DNA of 64,000 bases, taken from the NCBI RefSeq assembly GCF_013391405.1, contig NZ_JACBFD010000027.1, positions 1 to 64,000 on the forward strand. The letters run 5' to 3'. Each line of letters opens with the position of its first letter. Position 1 is the first letter of the stretch. The position numbers were made by a program, and so were the translations under genes. This document shows, piece by piece, positions 28,547 through 41,000 of this stretch. The notes under the pieces were generated by a model. It saw only the letters and a list, made by a program, of their open reading frames with translations. It did no database searches and was not told where the DNA came from. The DNA comes from Staphylococcus sp. GSSP0090 (GTDB taxonomy: Bacteria > Bacillota > Bacilli > Staphylococcales > Staphylococcaceae).

Positions 28547-31500
28547 ATGGAAGTTCAGCAATTAATCAAGTCATTTGAAGAACAAGGTATTGTGCTTTGG
28601 ATAGATGGAGAAAAATTAAAATACAGAGCACCAAAAGATAGTTTACAACAGCAACATCTACAACAATTAAAAGCACATAAATCTGAAATTATTGATTATC
28701 TTAAATCGGTTTCAAAGTTAATTCATCATGAAGATAAACGCTATGAACCTTTTCCACTTACATCTATGCAAAAAGCATACGCTATCGGTAGGAACTTAGA
28801 TCAAGAGTTAGGGGGTGTGGGCTGTAAGAGTTATGTAGAGATTAAAATGTCAAATTTATCACCGGAAAAATTTGAAACATGTTGGCATAAAGTAATAAAT
28901 CAACATGATATTTTAAGTACAATTGTAACTGAAGAGTATGTTCATAATTACATAGATATTAAAGAAATGCCATCACTGAAGGTTAATGATTTAAGACAAC
29001 AAGATAAAGAGATTGTACATCAAACATTTCTGGATAAACGTAATGAGTTACAAAGTATGCATTTTAATATAGATACATGGCCGCTTCATCATTTTGAGTT
29101 ATCTTTATTTGAAGACTTCACTATCGTTCATTTTGTTATAGATATGATTATAGGGGATTTTAAAAGTGTACATCAAATTATGAATGAGCTAATGAAACTA
29201 TATTATGATGAGCAATCTTCTGAAGAATTGTTTACTTTTCGTGATGTTGTGATGTTTGAACAAGCAAAACAAGAGGATCCTAGAGAACAACAGTTATATT
29301 TAAGAGATAGAGATTACTGGATGAATAAAATAAGTGAAATACCTATACAACCAGAACTTCCAGTGCGAGTAGAAACATTTAATAATCAATCTGTTTCATT
29401 CACACGCCACCCGTTTTCTATTGATTCTTCGCAATGGTCCAATTTTAAAGATAAATGTAAAAAGTTTAATGTAACACCATCTAATGCTGTGTTAACAATT
29501 TATAGAGATTTAATACAACAAAATTCTTTGAATGATTCATTTGCTATCAATATCACTTTAATGAATCGACACGAATACAATGAAAATATAGATCAAGTTA
29601 TTGGAGATTTTACTTCAGTAAACGTTTTAGATACTTCTTCTGAGGAGGAAACTTTTAAAGAAAGAGCAATACAAATACAAAAAGAACTATTCGCTAATTT
29701 AGATCATAAACGATTTAATGGTATTGAAGTATTAAGAGAACTTTCAAGATATCATGGAATGAACGTTATTATACCTGTGGTTTACACTAGTACATTAGGA
29801 ATGGAGAAAAATAGTAAGCAGTTTAACATTGAGTATGGAGTGAGTGAGACTCCACAAGTACTCATTGATTGCCAAGTATTTGAAGCAGATGGTGTATTTG
29901 AATGTAATTTGGATGTTAGGGATAAGGCTTTTGAGGATGTATTTATAGAAGGTTTTGTTGCTCAGTTCAAATTTCTACTTAGTAAATTAGCAGAAGACGA
30001 GTCGTTTTGGTATAGTCATGATTTATTGAAAAAACCGCTGTTAGAGCAGTCTTTAGTAGACCATCACCAACATAAAATACATTTAACGGATATCGATAAT
30101 AGAATGACAGAATTAAGAAATGTGGATAAATCATACACGGTTGAAATTGAAAATGATACGGAATCCTATCTTAAAACCTATCTTAAGCCTGATGAAAAGG
30201 CGTATAAATTAAAAGGTAAAACATATTCAAAATTACGTGAGCATTTACAAAATGTTAGCAAGAATACTTTTGAAAATATAGATTCAGATGTTTTTAAAAC
30301 ATGGAAAGCTTTATCAGAAATTACTTCTTTAGTCGATATGTTAGAAGTTTTTCGCTCTGCTAATATTTTTAAAGAAGTCGGAAACTATATATATGAAGCA
30401 GAGTTAATAAAACAATTAAATGTATCTGAAAAATTTGTCGACATAGTTAAAAGATGGTTAACAGCTCTCTGCAAAGAATTCTACCTTGTTAAAAAGGATC
30501 AAAAATATGCTTTAACTTATTTAGGTGAATCACATGTTATAAAGCGAAATGACTATTGGCAAGCATTTGAACAAGTTGAAGAAGAATTAAATTATAGTAG
30601 AACATTATTCGATTATCAAAAAGAATCGAGTGAACAATTACTTGCACAAATACAAGATAAAGTTAACGGTTTAAATCTATTCTTTCCACAAGGAACCACT
30701 GAAATAGCAATGGCTGCATATAACAAAAATTTGGTCAATAAAGGCTTAAACAACATTGTGAAAGAAGCAGTAAAACAATTGTGTAATGGCCAAACTGCCC
30801 CAGTTCACATACTTGAAGTAGGTGGAGGGGTAGCAGCTACTACTATTGATGTCTTACCAGTATTGGAAAATATAAAATTCAAGTATGATTTCACCGATGT
30901 TTCACAATATTTTTTGAATCATGCTAAAAAAATCTTAAGCCATTATAACAATATTAATTACAAATTTTTTGATATTAATAAGTCATATGCACAACAAGGT
31001 TTTGAAAAACAACACTACGATATGATTTTGTGTCCAAACGTACTTCATAATTCAGAACATGCATTACTTGTGCTTAATCAGTTAAATGATTTACTTAAAC
31101 CAAATGGTTATTTAATTATGATTGAAGCAACCATAGAATCATATTCTTTACTGACCTCCTTAGAATTAAAAGGAGGACTGGATCATTTTAAAGATATACG
31201 AAAAGATACAAATGAAACATTTTTTAGTCGTGAACAGTGGCATAGATTATTAGAAGAATCTCACTTTAAACCTATTGTAATACTACCTGAAAAAAGTGAA
31301 GTGATGTACGAAAGCGGCCAAAGTGTGATCGTCAGTCAGAGTATGAGTCCTTCTTTAACAGTTATAGAAGAGAAAATCACTAAAGAAATTATGTATTGGC
31401 CAAAATATATGCATGCAGATGTTATTGAGGTTACAAATCAAATTCCGAAAGATGAATCAACGAGAAGCTTATGGGTTAAAAAATTTCAAGAAGCGGATCC

Positions 31501-32776
31501 AATAAATTTGACTACTCAACAAATTTCTCAACCTAAATCTCAACTTGAAAGTTCATTATTAAATATTTTAAAAGCATTGTTAGAAAGAGATGACATCGGA
31601 GTAAATGATAATTTTTATCAAATCGGGGGTGATTCATTACTTGTTGCGAAATGGATTACAGAAGTACAATCCAGCATTGATTCACTTTCATTGTTTAGCT
31701 TTGAAGAATTAATGAAGGCTTTTGCTAAAAAACCTACTGTTCATGCGTTTGCAGATACATTAAATCAGTTTAAGATATCTAAAGAAATAATCTCATCACA
31801 AGAAAGTGATTATAGTCATAATCACTTATACTTAAAAGCGCTTCACACTACTAATGAAAAACCAAAAGTAATTAAAGGGCTATTCCATGCAGGGACTGGG
31901 CGTCTGTTAGATTATAATTATATACTTCCTCATTTAATTGAAGAAAGTCAAAATAACGAACATATTTATGGATTTACATATGGTGATGTTTCTGAATATG
32001 TAAGCCATCCTTATAAAAATTTAGTTGAACTTTTAGCTTATAAATACGCAAAAGCATTGATGGAATTAGACGCAGATGAATATGAATTGTATGGATACTG
32101 TGTAGGCGGGTTTTTAGCTATAGAAACTGCAAAAATTCTTTTAGAAAATGGAAGAAATGTTAAACCTATTAACTTAATTAGCTCTCATCTGTGCCTACAT
32201 CATGTAAGTAATTCATTATTAATGGAAACTGCTTTTGCAAGTATTATAGGCGCAGATTTAGCGAAAACTGGATATAGTTTTTCTTTTGAAGAATTGACTC
32301 AAGCATTAAGCTCAATAGTTCAAGGAGAGACAAGAGATATAAGTGATGAAGAATTATTTAGTTTAGAGAAAGATAAACGTTATCAAAATGTTGGTACAGC
32401 ATATCTTAAATTAAACGAACTATCACAACATGAAAGATTAAAAAGAATCTATAACAGTATACCTGAACATAACTTTAATGGAACAAACAATACTTTTGAA
32501 AAATTAGTGGAACTTTATGAGGTATTTAATTACACATACCTAGGAATGATTCACTATATACCGGAAACATATTTGGGTGACGTTAATGTGTTTGAACCGA
32601 AGGAATATGTTACAGATTTCTATCCAAAAACAAAAGAAGATGTGAGTTGGACAAGTTTTGTGTTAGGAGACATTGTAATGATTGAAGTAGAAGGGAATCA
32701 TGCAACTTGTTTAGATTATAATCATACCAATAGTTTAGTGGAGGTAATACGCAGTTCGGGAAAAGGGGTTAAATAA
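28547..32776 (+). CDS. NRPS: TubC docking-Cy-methyltransferase-PCP-thioesterase
   Basis: This 1409-residue protein matches the C-terminal half of HMWP1. An N-terminal TubC-like docking domain (1-55) is followed by a heterocyclisation domain (about 70-500) with D199-MIIG-D204-FK-S207, the DxxxxDxxS motif. A region around 540-680 precedes a SAM methyltransferase (about 690-960) with LEVGGGVAATT from 756. A PCP (GGDSL, S1030) and a C-terminal thioesterase (about 1110-1400) follow. There is no adenylation domain, so cysteine must be loaded in trans. The thioesterase elbow is GYCVG with C1185 in place of the usual serine. It should add, cyclise and C-methylate the last cysteine and release the chain. 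Confidence 0.88.
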   Translation: MEVQQLIKSFEEQGIVLWIDGEKLKYRAPKDSLQQQHLQQLKAHKSEIIDYLKSVSKLIHHEDKRYEPFPLTSMQKAYAIGRNLDQELGGVGCKSYVEIKMSNLSPEKFETCWHKVINQHDILSTIVTEEYVHNYIDIKEMPSLKVNDLRQQDKEIVHQTFLDKRNELQSMHFNIDTWPLHHFELSLFEDFTIVHFVIDMIIGDFKSVHQIMNELMKLYYDEQSSEELFTFRDVVMFEQAKQEDPREQQLYLRDRDYWMNKISEIPIQPELPVRVETFNNQSVSFTRHPFSIDSSQWSNFKDKCKKFNVTPSNAVLTIYRDLIQQNSLNDSFAINITLMNRHEYNENIDQVIGDFTSVNVLDTSSEEETFKERAIQIQKELFANLDHKRFNGIEVLRELSRYHGMNVIIPVVYTSTLGMEKNSKQFNIEYGVSETPQVLIDCQVFEADGVFECNLDVRDKAFEDVFIEGFVAQFKFLLSKLAEDESFWYSHDLLKKPLLEQSLVDHHQHKIHLTDIDNRMTELRNVDKSYTVEIENDTESYLKTYLKPDEKAYKLKGKTYSKLREHLQNVSKNTFENIDSDVFKTWKALSEITSLVDMLEVFRSANIFKEVGNYIYEAELIKQLNVSEKFVDIVKRWLTALCKEFYLVKKDQKYALTYLGESHVIKRNDYWQAFEQVEEELNYSRTLFDYQKESSEQLLAQIQDKVNGLNLFFPQGTTEIAMAAYNKNLVNKGLNNIVKEAVKQLCNGQTAPVHILEVGGGVAATTIDVLPVLENIKFKYDFTDVSQYFLNHAKKILSHYNNINYKFFDINKSYAQQGFEKQHYDMILCPNVLHNSEHALLVLNQLNDLLKPNGYLIMIEATIESYSLLTSLELKGGLDHFKDIRKDTNETFFSREQWHRLLEESHFKPIVILPEKSEVMYESGQSVIVSQSMSPSLTVIEEKITKEIMYWPKYMHADVIEVTNQIPKDESTRSLWVKKFQEADPINLTTQQISQPKSQLESSLLNILKALLERDDIGVNDNFYQIGGDSLLVAKWITEVQSSIDSLSLFSFEELMKAFAKKPTVHAFADTLNQFKISKEIISSQESDYSHNHLYLKALHTTNEKPKVIKGLFHAGTGRLLDYNYILPHLIEESQNNEHIYGFTYGDVSEYVSHPYKNLVELLAYKYAKALMELDADEYELYGYCVGGFLAIETAKILLENGRNVKPINLISSHLCLHHVSNSLLMETAFASIIGADLAKTGYSFSFEELTQALSSIVQGETRDISDEELFSLEKDKRYQNVGTAYLKLNELSQHERLKRIYNSIPEHNFNGTNNTFEKLVELYEVFNYTYLGMIHYIPETYLGDVNVFEPKEYVTDFYPKTKEDVSWTSFVLGDIVMIEVEGNHATCLDYNHTNSLVEVIRSSGKGVK

Positions 32777-33378
32777 TGAAAGTCAGTCATATTTTATATA
32801 AGGTAGATAATTTACAAAAAGCAGTTCAAGAATTTAGAAGACAGGGCTTTACTGTAGAATACGGCAAACAAAAGAAGCCATACAATGCCTTGATTTATTT
32901 TGAGGAAGGCCCTTATATTGAATTGATTTATGATATGAACATGCCGAAATTGGTTCAAAGATTACTACGGTTATTTGGTCAAAGTCAATTTGTCGAAAGT
33001 ATTATGTCGCAAAAAAAAGCGGATGAAGGATATATTAGGTTGGCGTTTGAAGCGGAATTAAATGAATTTAAAAGTTTAAGAAAAAAATTTAAACAGTGGG
33101 ACTATCATTCTATTATTGTACCAGTAAAAAGAAAGGACTCTCATCAATACTTATTGAAATGCAAATGTATATTCCCTTATGATTCTAAACTACCATTTAT
33201 TAAATCACCGTTTGAAACGACAAGAAAATTTGCTCCAAATCATAAAAATAATATTAAATGTATCAAAAATATTACTTACAAAGTAGATCCTGAGCAATAT
33301 GATCTTGTCAATTCAATGAATTCAGATTCTTTATTGGATGTTTCTAAAGGAGATTTTGAAATTAACGTTGAATTTTAA
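32776..33378 (+). CDS. VOC (glyoxalase-like) superfamily protein
   Basis: This 200-residue protein starts KVSHILYKVDNLQKAVQEFRRQGFTVEYG, a classic first beta-alpha-beta unit of the vicinal oxygen chelate fold, with ALIYFEEGPYIELIY supplying a metal-ligand-like glutamate. It overlaps the NRPS stop by one base (TAATG). VOC proteins may be enzymes or simple binding proteins; in a metallophore cluster it could bind, protect or process the product. I cannot name a reaction. Confidence 0.7.
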   Translation: MKVSHILYKVDNLQKAVQEFRRQGFTVEYGKQKKPYNALIYFEEGPYIELIYDMNMPKLVQRLLRLFGQSQFVESIMSQKKADEGYIRLAFEAELNEFKSLRKKFKQWDYHSIIVPVKRKDSHQYLLKCKCIFPYDSKLPFIKSPFETTRKFAPNHKNNIKCIKNITYKVDPEQYDLVNSMNSDSLLDVSKGDFEINVEF

Positions 33379-33407
33379 GAAAGTAATAATGCAGGAGGGC
33401 TGTTGAT

Positions 33408-35015
33408 ATGAATAGAGAACACATTCTCAAATATTATGAGTCACAAGGATATCTAAATAATGAAACACTATTTGGAACACTATATGAACAAGTCAAAAAA
33501 ACCCCTAATAACATCGCAGTGATTGGTAAAGAGCATAGATTAAGTTATCAAGAGTTGCTTGATAAAGTAAAGGATTGTGCAGGATTATTAGCAGAGTTAG
33601 GTCTAGAAAGTGGTCATCGTATAATCATACAGATGCCAAATAATATAGAATTTATGGTTGTACTCTTTGCTTCAAATATGTTGAATTTAGAGCCTATATT
33701 GATGTTGCCTACGCTAAGAGAATCAGAAATTATTGCGATAGCCAATCAATTACATCCAAAAGCATATGTGGGTTCTTCAAATTATTTAGGATTTAATTAT
33801 TGTCAAATGATTGCAGATAATTTGGAGTCTATCCCTTCTATAACAACAATTATTGGAGACACGGAAGAACGATATGACAATGTTAAATATATTAATATTA
33901 ATAGAGAAAGAAACATGGGTGATATAAAAGTTAAAATCCATAAGTCACACAATGGTCGTAATGTAGGCGTCTTCTTACTTTCAGGAGGCACAACCTCAAA
34001 TCCTAAAATAATACCAAAAATTAATGAGGCATATGTCTATAATATAAAAAAAGCTGCCGAGCGATGTCAATTTGACGAAGCCACTATCTATTTAGCAGTA
34101 CTTTCTGTTGCACATGATTATGCTTTAGCTAATCCAGGTGTTTTAGGTGTGCTTTTTAATGGAGGAACTGTTGTTTTACCCCATACAAATGGGTTTGATG
34201 AGGCCTTTAAATTAATAGAACAAGAAAAAGTGAATACAACTTCTATTGTACCAGCCATTGCATCGGTATGGCTAGAAAATCATAATTGGTTTCCTGCAGA
34301 TTTATATTCATTGAACCACATAATTATGGGGGCGGCAAAGATAGATTATGATACTTTACTAAAACTAGAGAATGAATTAAATGTAACGATTCAACAAGGC
34401 TATGGACTTGGGGAAGGGATTACTTGTTTTACTAAACTGAACGATTTTGTGGAAATCAGATTAGGAACTCAAGGACAACCCATTTCAGAAGGTGATGAAA
34501 TTAAAATTTTAAATGAAGATGGAGGTATTCAATCTAATTATAAGGTTGGAGAAATAGCGGAAAAAGGTCCTTATACATTCTTGGGTTACTATGATAATGA
34601 AGCATTGAATAAAAAAGTCTTCTCAGAAGATAATTATTTTTTAACAGGAGATCTTGGTTATTTAGATGATAATGGAAACTTGATTATGTCGGGTAGAGTT
34701 GACGAGCAGATTAATAGAAAAGGTGAAAATGTTATTCCTTCAGAAATTGAATCGATTTTGAAGAAACATCCATTGATAGACAATTGTGCTGTATTTGGTA
34801 TGTCTGACCGAAGTCTCGGTGAAAAGGTATGTGCATGTATTGAAGTGAGTGGTACGCAGGTAACTCATCAAGAAATACTAAATCATTTTGAAACACAAGG
34901 CATAGCTAGATATAAAGTGCCTGATGAAATTTATTTTTTGGATGAATTACCCTACGCAAATATTGGTAAAATCGATAAGAAAAAAATAATTAAGATAGTT
35001 AGTGGGCGCTCATAA
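33408..35015 (+). CDS. Aryl acid-AMP ligase (DhbE/YbtE-like stand-alone adenylation enzyme)
   Basis: This 535-residue adenylating enzyme should activate an aryl acid and load the ArCP at the start of the large NRPS. The A3 motif is SGGTTSNPK (from S192), and the C-terminal PYANIGKIDKKK carries the catalytic lysine. In DhbE and EntE the binding pocket includes an Asn in the AHNYP stretch that contacts the 2-hydroxyl; here the sequence is VAHDYALANPG with D237 in that place, so the substrate may differ from salicylate or 2,3-dihydroxybenzoate. No isochorismate or salicylate synthase gene is nearby. The stop overlaps the NRPS start by one base. Confidence 0.85.
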   Translation: MNREHILKYYESQGYLNNETLFGTLYEQVKKTPNNIAVIGKEHRLSYQELLDKVKDCAGLLAELGLESGHRIIIQMPNNIEFMVVLFASNMLNLEPILMLPTLRESEIIAIANQLHPKAYVGSSNYLGFNYCQMIADNLESIPSITTIIGDTEERYDNVKYININRERNMGDIKVKIHKSHNGRNVGVFLLSGGTTSNPKIIPKINEAYVYNIKKAAERCQFDEATIYLAVLSVAHDYALANPGVLGVLFNGGTVVLPHTNGFDEAFKLIEQEKVNTTSIVPAIASVWLENHNWFPADLYSLNHIIMGAAKIDYDTLLKLENELNVTIQQGYGLGEGITCFTKLNDFVEIRLGTQGQPISEGDEIKILNEDGGIQSNYKVGEIAEKGPYTFLGYYDNEALNKKVFSEDNYFLTGDLGYLDDNGNLIMSGRVDEQINRKGENVIPSEIESILKKHPLIDNCAVFGMSDRSLGEKVCACIEVSGTQVTHQEILNHFETQGIARYKVPDEIYFLDELPYANIGKIDKKKIIKIVSGRS

Positions 35016-38000
35016 TGTTGTCTAAAAATTTAACTCAAGAAGATATCAAAGAAGAATTAAAACAAGATATAGCACATATCTCAAAAGGTAACAAATTCAT
35101 AGATGATCATACATCACTCATTAAATTGGGTTTAGAATCACTAGATATAATGAAAATATTAGCTAAATGGATGAAAGTTGGTTACAAAGTTTCCTTTTCA
35201 AATTTTATTGAGCACCCTACTTTAGAGAAATGGAGTATATTATTATTTGAAAATCGTCCTACTATCTCTAAAGAAATCAAAAAGCCTAATGTTAATTTTA
35301 AAGAGCCGTTTGATTTAACTGATGTTCAATATGCATATTGGATAGGTAGAAAAGAAACAGAAACATTAGGTGGTGTAGGTTGTCATGGATATGTTGAAAT
35401 TGATACACAACATCTGAATTTAGAAAAATTAAATAAAGCGTGGTTAAAGATATTCGAAATTCATCCTATGTTAAAAGCAAAATTCACTGATAGTGGACAG
35501 CAGCAAGTATTAGATGAGCCATTTCATAAAGAAGTAATTGTGCATAATTTCTGTCAATATGAAGATAAAGAAAAAAGACTAGAAACTTTTAGAAATGAAA
35601 CTTCTCATCGTTTGATGCGTGTAGATTTAGGAGAAGTCGTATGCTTACAGTATATAATTATTAATGACCAAACAGCTAGATTATGTTTTGATATTGATTT
35701 ATTAGTCTGTGATGTGCATAGCTTTAAAATGATATTAAGTGATTTAGCTACTTATTATAATGATATAAATAGCCAACATGGACATGAAGAATCATGGAAC
35801 TTTGCAGAGTACTTAGCCTATAAACAAGATAGTGATCAAGCACAAAGAGAAAAGGATGAGACTTATTGGTTAAGTCAATTACAAAAGATGCCGGATGCAC
35901 CGTGTTTGCCAGTTATAAAACCTCTTAATCAAGTTGTACAGCCTAAGTTTAATAGACGTTCAATAATAGTTACACCAGCTCAGCTTGAATTAATGAAGAG
36001 AATTGGAAAACAATATGGTGTCACATTACCTATGCTACTTTTAACACTTTATGCAAGAACTATTGCAAAGTGGAGTAATAACAAAAGGTTTTTATTAAAT
36101 TTGCCTATTTTTGATAGAGATTCAAGTATTGATATTCAACATGTAGTTGCAGATTTTACAAATCTTTTATTGCTTGACATCGATATGACTCAAACTAAAA
36201 GTTTAGCTGAAAATATGAAGGAAGTGCAAGATAATTTCCACGAAAGAATGAAGCACATTTCGTATTCAGGTATCCGAGTCATGAGAGATTTACAAAAGCA
36301 AAGAGGCAAATCATTTATGTCTCCTGTCGTCTTTTCTAGTAATCTTGGTGATGTTCTTGTAGATGAGAAGTTTATCCAAACGTTTGGTAATATATCTTAT
36401 ATGATTTCTCAAACACCACAAGCGTATCTAGATTTTCAAGTATTTAATAAAGATGATGGATTATATATTGTTTGGGATAGTATAGACGAACTTTTTCCAG
36501 AGGGATTACTTGATGATATGTTTGAATATTTTAAAGAAGAATTAATCCTTTGTCAGAATTCAATTGCTGAGACATACACACATAAAACTCAAAATGAATT
36601 ACGACGAGAACAAGAGAGGCAAGTATTTAAAGTTAGTAGTAATTATACGCAAACCATACCTCAAAAATTTATTGAAATAGCCCGACTATATCCTCAAAAA
36701 TGTGCCCTTATCAATGGTTTGACGAATGAAGTCGTGAGCTATCAAGAACTTCTCGAGTTAGTAAATCAAATTGCAGGATACTTACAACACAAAGGAGTTC
36801 AGCCAGGAAACAGTGTAGCGATTAAATTACCTAAAGGACCAGAATACGTTGCTTCCATGATAGCTATTATGTTAATGGGGTGTAGCTATATTCCAATTGG
36901 TCCGCACCAGCCTTATAAGAGAATAGAACATATTTTAAATCACTCTGATATTACACATTTGATTATACAAAACGAAACATCCACCACGTTTGAAAATAAA
37001 CAGCAATATATCATAAGTATTGAAGAGGCAATAAGATATGAAAATGAAGTACTACCACCGTCTCAGAATGTTTCTGACTTAGCTTATATCATATTTACAT
37101 CTGGGTCAACTGGTGAGCCAAAAGGTGTGAAAATCACCCACCACCAGGTATTGAATACAATTGAGGCGGTTCAACATAAATGTCAGATGGATAGTAAAGA
37201 TATAGTAATGAATGTTTCCCAATTTGATTTTGATCTTTCAGTATTTGATGTTTTTGGTCCCCTAATGATAGGAGCTAGTATGTGCTATGTTGAGGATCAG
37301 TATTGGAGAGATAGTCAAAAGTGGTTAGAAGTCTTACAAAAACACCCTATAACTATATGGAATTCTGTGCCAACTTTAATGCAGATGTTACTCACTGAAA
37401 TGAAGCATAAACCATTAAATCAACAATCACTTCGATATGCGTTACTCTCAGGTGATTGGATTGGTAGTGAATTGCCTACTCATATTCTAGAAGTGTTTCC
37501 AAATAGTAAAGTATTAGCTATGGGAGGTGCCACGGAAGCATCCATCTGGTCTAATTTTATCGAACTTGAGGAACCTGCGCCGGCACATTGGCATACAATT
37601 CCATATGGAACTCCTCTTCCTAACCAAATTTACAGAATTATTAATGCTCAAGGCATAGATGCAAATGATTATGAAGATGGGGAACTTTGGATTGGTGGAG
37701 CAGGAGTGGCTGAAGGATATTTTAATCAACCAACATTAACAAGAGACCAGTTTGTAAATGAAGATGGAGTGAGATGGTATAAAACAGGGGATAAAGGTCG
37801 TTTTTGGAGAGACGATACAATAGAATTTTTAGGAAGACTAGACAATCAAGTCTCATTAAGAGGACATCGTATAGAATTAGGTGAGATAGATTCTGCTATT
37901 AAATGCATCAGAGGCATCGATCAATCTGCTTCAATTATTAAAGATTTTGGAGAACAAAAACAAATTATAAGTTTTGTAACATATGATTCGGCAGAATTAC

Positions 38001-41000
38001 AACAAAATCCTTATATCGAAAAGATTAAAAGTTTTAAATCATTTGATACGTATCGATTCATTAATAATATACCGTTTAACTATTACCTTCATGAATCTAT
38101 AATCAATGCTATAAATCAATTGACTAAAGCTTGCATAGAACGAGTACTTTTACAACTCGAAAAATCTAAAGTGATACCAGAATACCAACTATTAGTAAAA
38201 AAATGGGAAGAATTGAATAAAGAAATATCGATTAATGATGGAGAAATAGTGTCGCAAGATAGAACTTTAAAGAAAGAATTGACTAATATAATTAAATTAT
38301 TCGAAAGGTACATGCTTGACATTATTTATGGTTATAAGCGACCGAATGATTTACTAATAGATAAAGACTTTCCTGGAATATCTAGACTGATAGAAATGGT
38401 AGAAGCAGGACGATGGGCAAATCAAATATTAAATTCAGTTTATAAGCAGATAATGCAGAATGAAATTGCTAATAAATCTATTCTTGTATATGGTAGCCAA
38501 AGTTTGAATGCTGTAAAAGAGAATATAACGAATAATGCACATAAATGGTCTTATATTGATTCGAGCTTATATTACATTAATAAAGAACAAGAAATACCTA
38601 AAGAGGTTTCATGTTATGTGGATAACCTAGAACTTACAAGTATACCTGAAGATCTAACTTTTGATGTAATAATTTTAAATAATGAGTTGCATCGTGTTAG
38701 TAATCCAAAAACTACATTAAAACAGTTAGAGAAAAAATTAAATCCAGGGGGCTTATTACTTGTTACTGAACTCACAGAACCTTTATCAATGCAATATATT
38801 ACAACTGCTCTGTTGGATAAAGTAGAAACAGAAAAAGATTTAAATCCATTATTAAGTCACGATACTTGGGTTTCAATTTTTAATCATAGTGAGTTTCATT
38901 TGCGTAATATGTATACAGATCAAAATGAATTAGGTTCAGCATATTTATATGTTTTACAAAAAAGTACAGTATATCAGTTTAATGAGGAAAGTATTAAAAC
39001 ACTATTATCAGACACATTACCTTATTATATGATCCCTTCTCAAATTCAAACTTTAGCAGTTATACCAATTACATCTAATGGTAAAGTGGATCGAAAAAAA
39101 CTGTTAGCTTATGCTAAAAAACAAAGTCTAGATAAAAATTCAGATGTTGAAACATCACAAGTAATGACCTCTTATGAATGTAAACTAAGTCAGCTATGGG
39201 AAAAACAATTACACCAATTACCAGAACCAGAGGATGACTACTTTAGACTGGGTGGAGATTCATTGCTCGCTACTCAATTAAGAAATGATATTAAGCAAAC
39301 ATTTGGCGTGACTATAGAGTTAGAAGATGTTTTTAAATTTTCTAAATTAAAGGATATGGCTAATATCATTGAAAAATCCGGACACAGAGCTATCAAGCAT
39401 CATCTACCTAATGTTAAAGATAATTCACCTTATGATAAGTTCTCGCTAACTGAAGTACAACAAGCCTATATTTTAGGTAGAAGTGGTGCGTTTGAATTTG
39501 GTGACGTCTCAAGTCATTGTTATTTTGAACTAGAAACAGAACATTTAGATGTTAATTTATTAGAATCCACTTGGAATAAATTGATACAGAAACATTTAAG
39601 TCTTAGAACAGTTATATGTGAAGACCAACTTTCACAAAAGGTATTAAGAGAAGTTGATTTTTACAATATTGAATATATTGATTTGAGACAAACTAATGAT
39701 GATGAACGACAGGCTCTTAAAGTGAGGGAACAGTTAGAACATCAAAATTTCAACCCCTATAAATGGCCATCTTTCGAAATAAAATATTTAGACTTATCGT
39801 CACAGAAAGGTCGAATATGTGTAAGTTTTGATAATTTATTTTTTGATGGATTTAGCATGTTTCAATTATTCAAAGAATGGAGATATTTGTACAAGCATCC
39901 ACATACGACTCTGACGTCAAATCAAACAACATTCAAATCTTATGTAGAAACATTTGAACAATATAAGAAGACAGGAAATTATATACAAGATTTGGAGTAC
40001 TGGGAAAATAAAGCTCCGTTTATATTTAACAAACCAGATTTAAATATTAATCATTCGACTTCGTCCCATCGCTTTAAACGAAATAGCGATAGACTGAGTG
40101 CTAATGAATGGGCTGAAATTAAAGAAAAGTCTAAATATTATGGCTTGACACCTGCAGGAATACTCTTGACTGTGTATGCAGAAATACTTGCACGATGGAG
40201 TAAATCACAGCAATTTACAATTAATCTTACGCGCTTTGATCGTCTTCCATTTAATGAATCGGTACAAAATATCATAGGAGATTTCACTACTTTAACTTTG
40301 TTAAGTGTTGATATGACTAAAGGTGACTCATTTATTGGACGAGCTGAGCGATTGCAAGAAGAATTATGGGAATGTATGTCTCATTCAAGTGTAAGTGGTA
40401 TCACAGTACAACGATTAATGAATAAAAACAATAAAAATCATATGACTATGCCTATTGTTTTTACAAGTGGATTAGGGATTAATGGTAAAAGTACAGATGC
40501 AATAGGTAGGGTGAAATATGGTTTATCTCAAACGCCTCAAGTTTGGATGGATTTACAAGTTTTTGAAGATGAAACAGGTTTGAATATTGCCTTAGATAGT
40601 ATAAAAGATTTATTTGAACAGGGTATGGTTGATGAGATGTTTGAGGCATATGTACAAACATTAAGAGATTTAAGTAAAACTACTGATATATGGGAAAATG
40701 AACATACAAATATTATAGAATGTTCGTCTAATACTATGATTCACCAAATTAATCAGACTGAAGTACCAGCATATAAAGGTCATACACTATTAGAGGGATT
40801 TAGCCGCCAAGTTGATAGGGCTCCTAATCAGAGTGCAATTATTGATAAATATCAAACATATTCCTACAAAGAAGTGAATCTCTATGCTAATGGTTTAGCT
40901 CAACAATTAAAAACAGCAGGAATACAAAAAGGAGATATTATTGCAATTCTATCTGAACAAACATTTGAACAAATTATTGCAGCAATCGCTATATTTAAGG

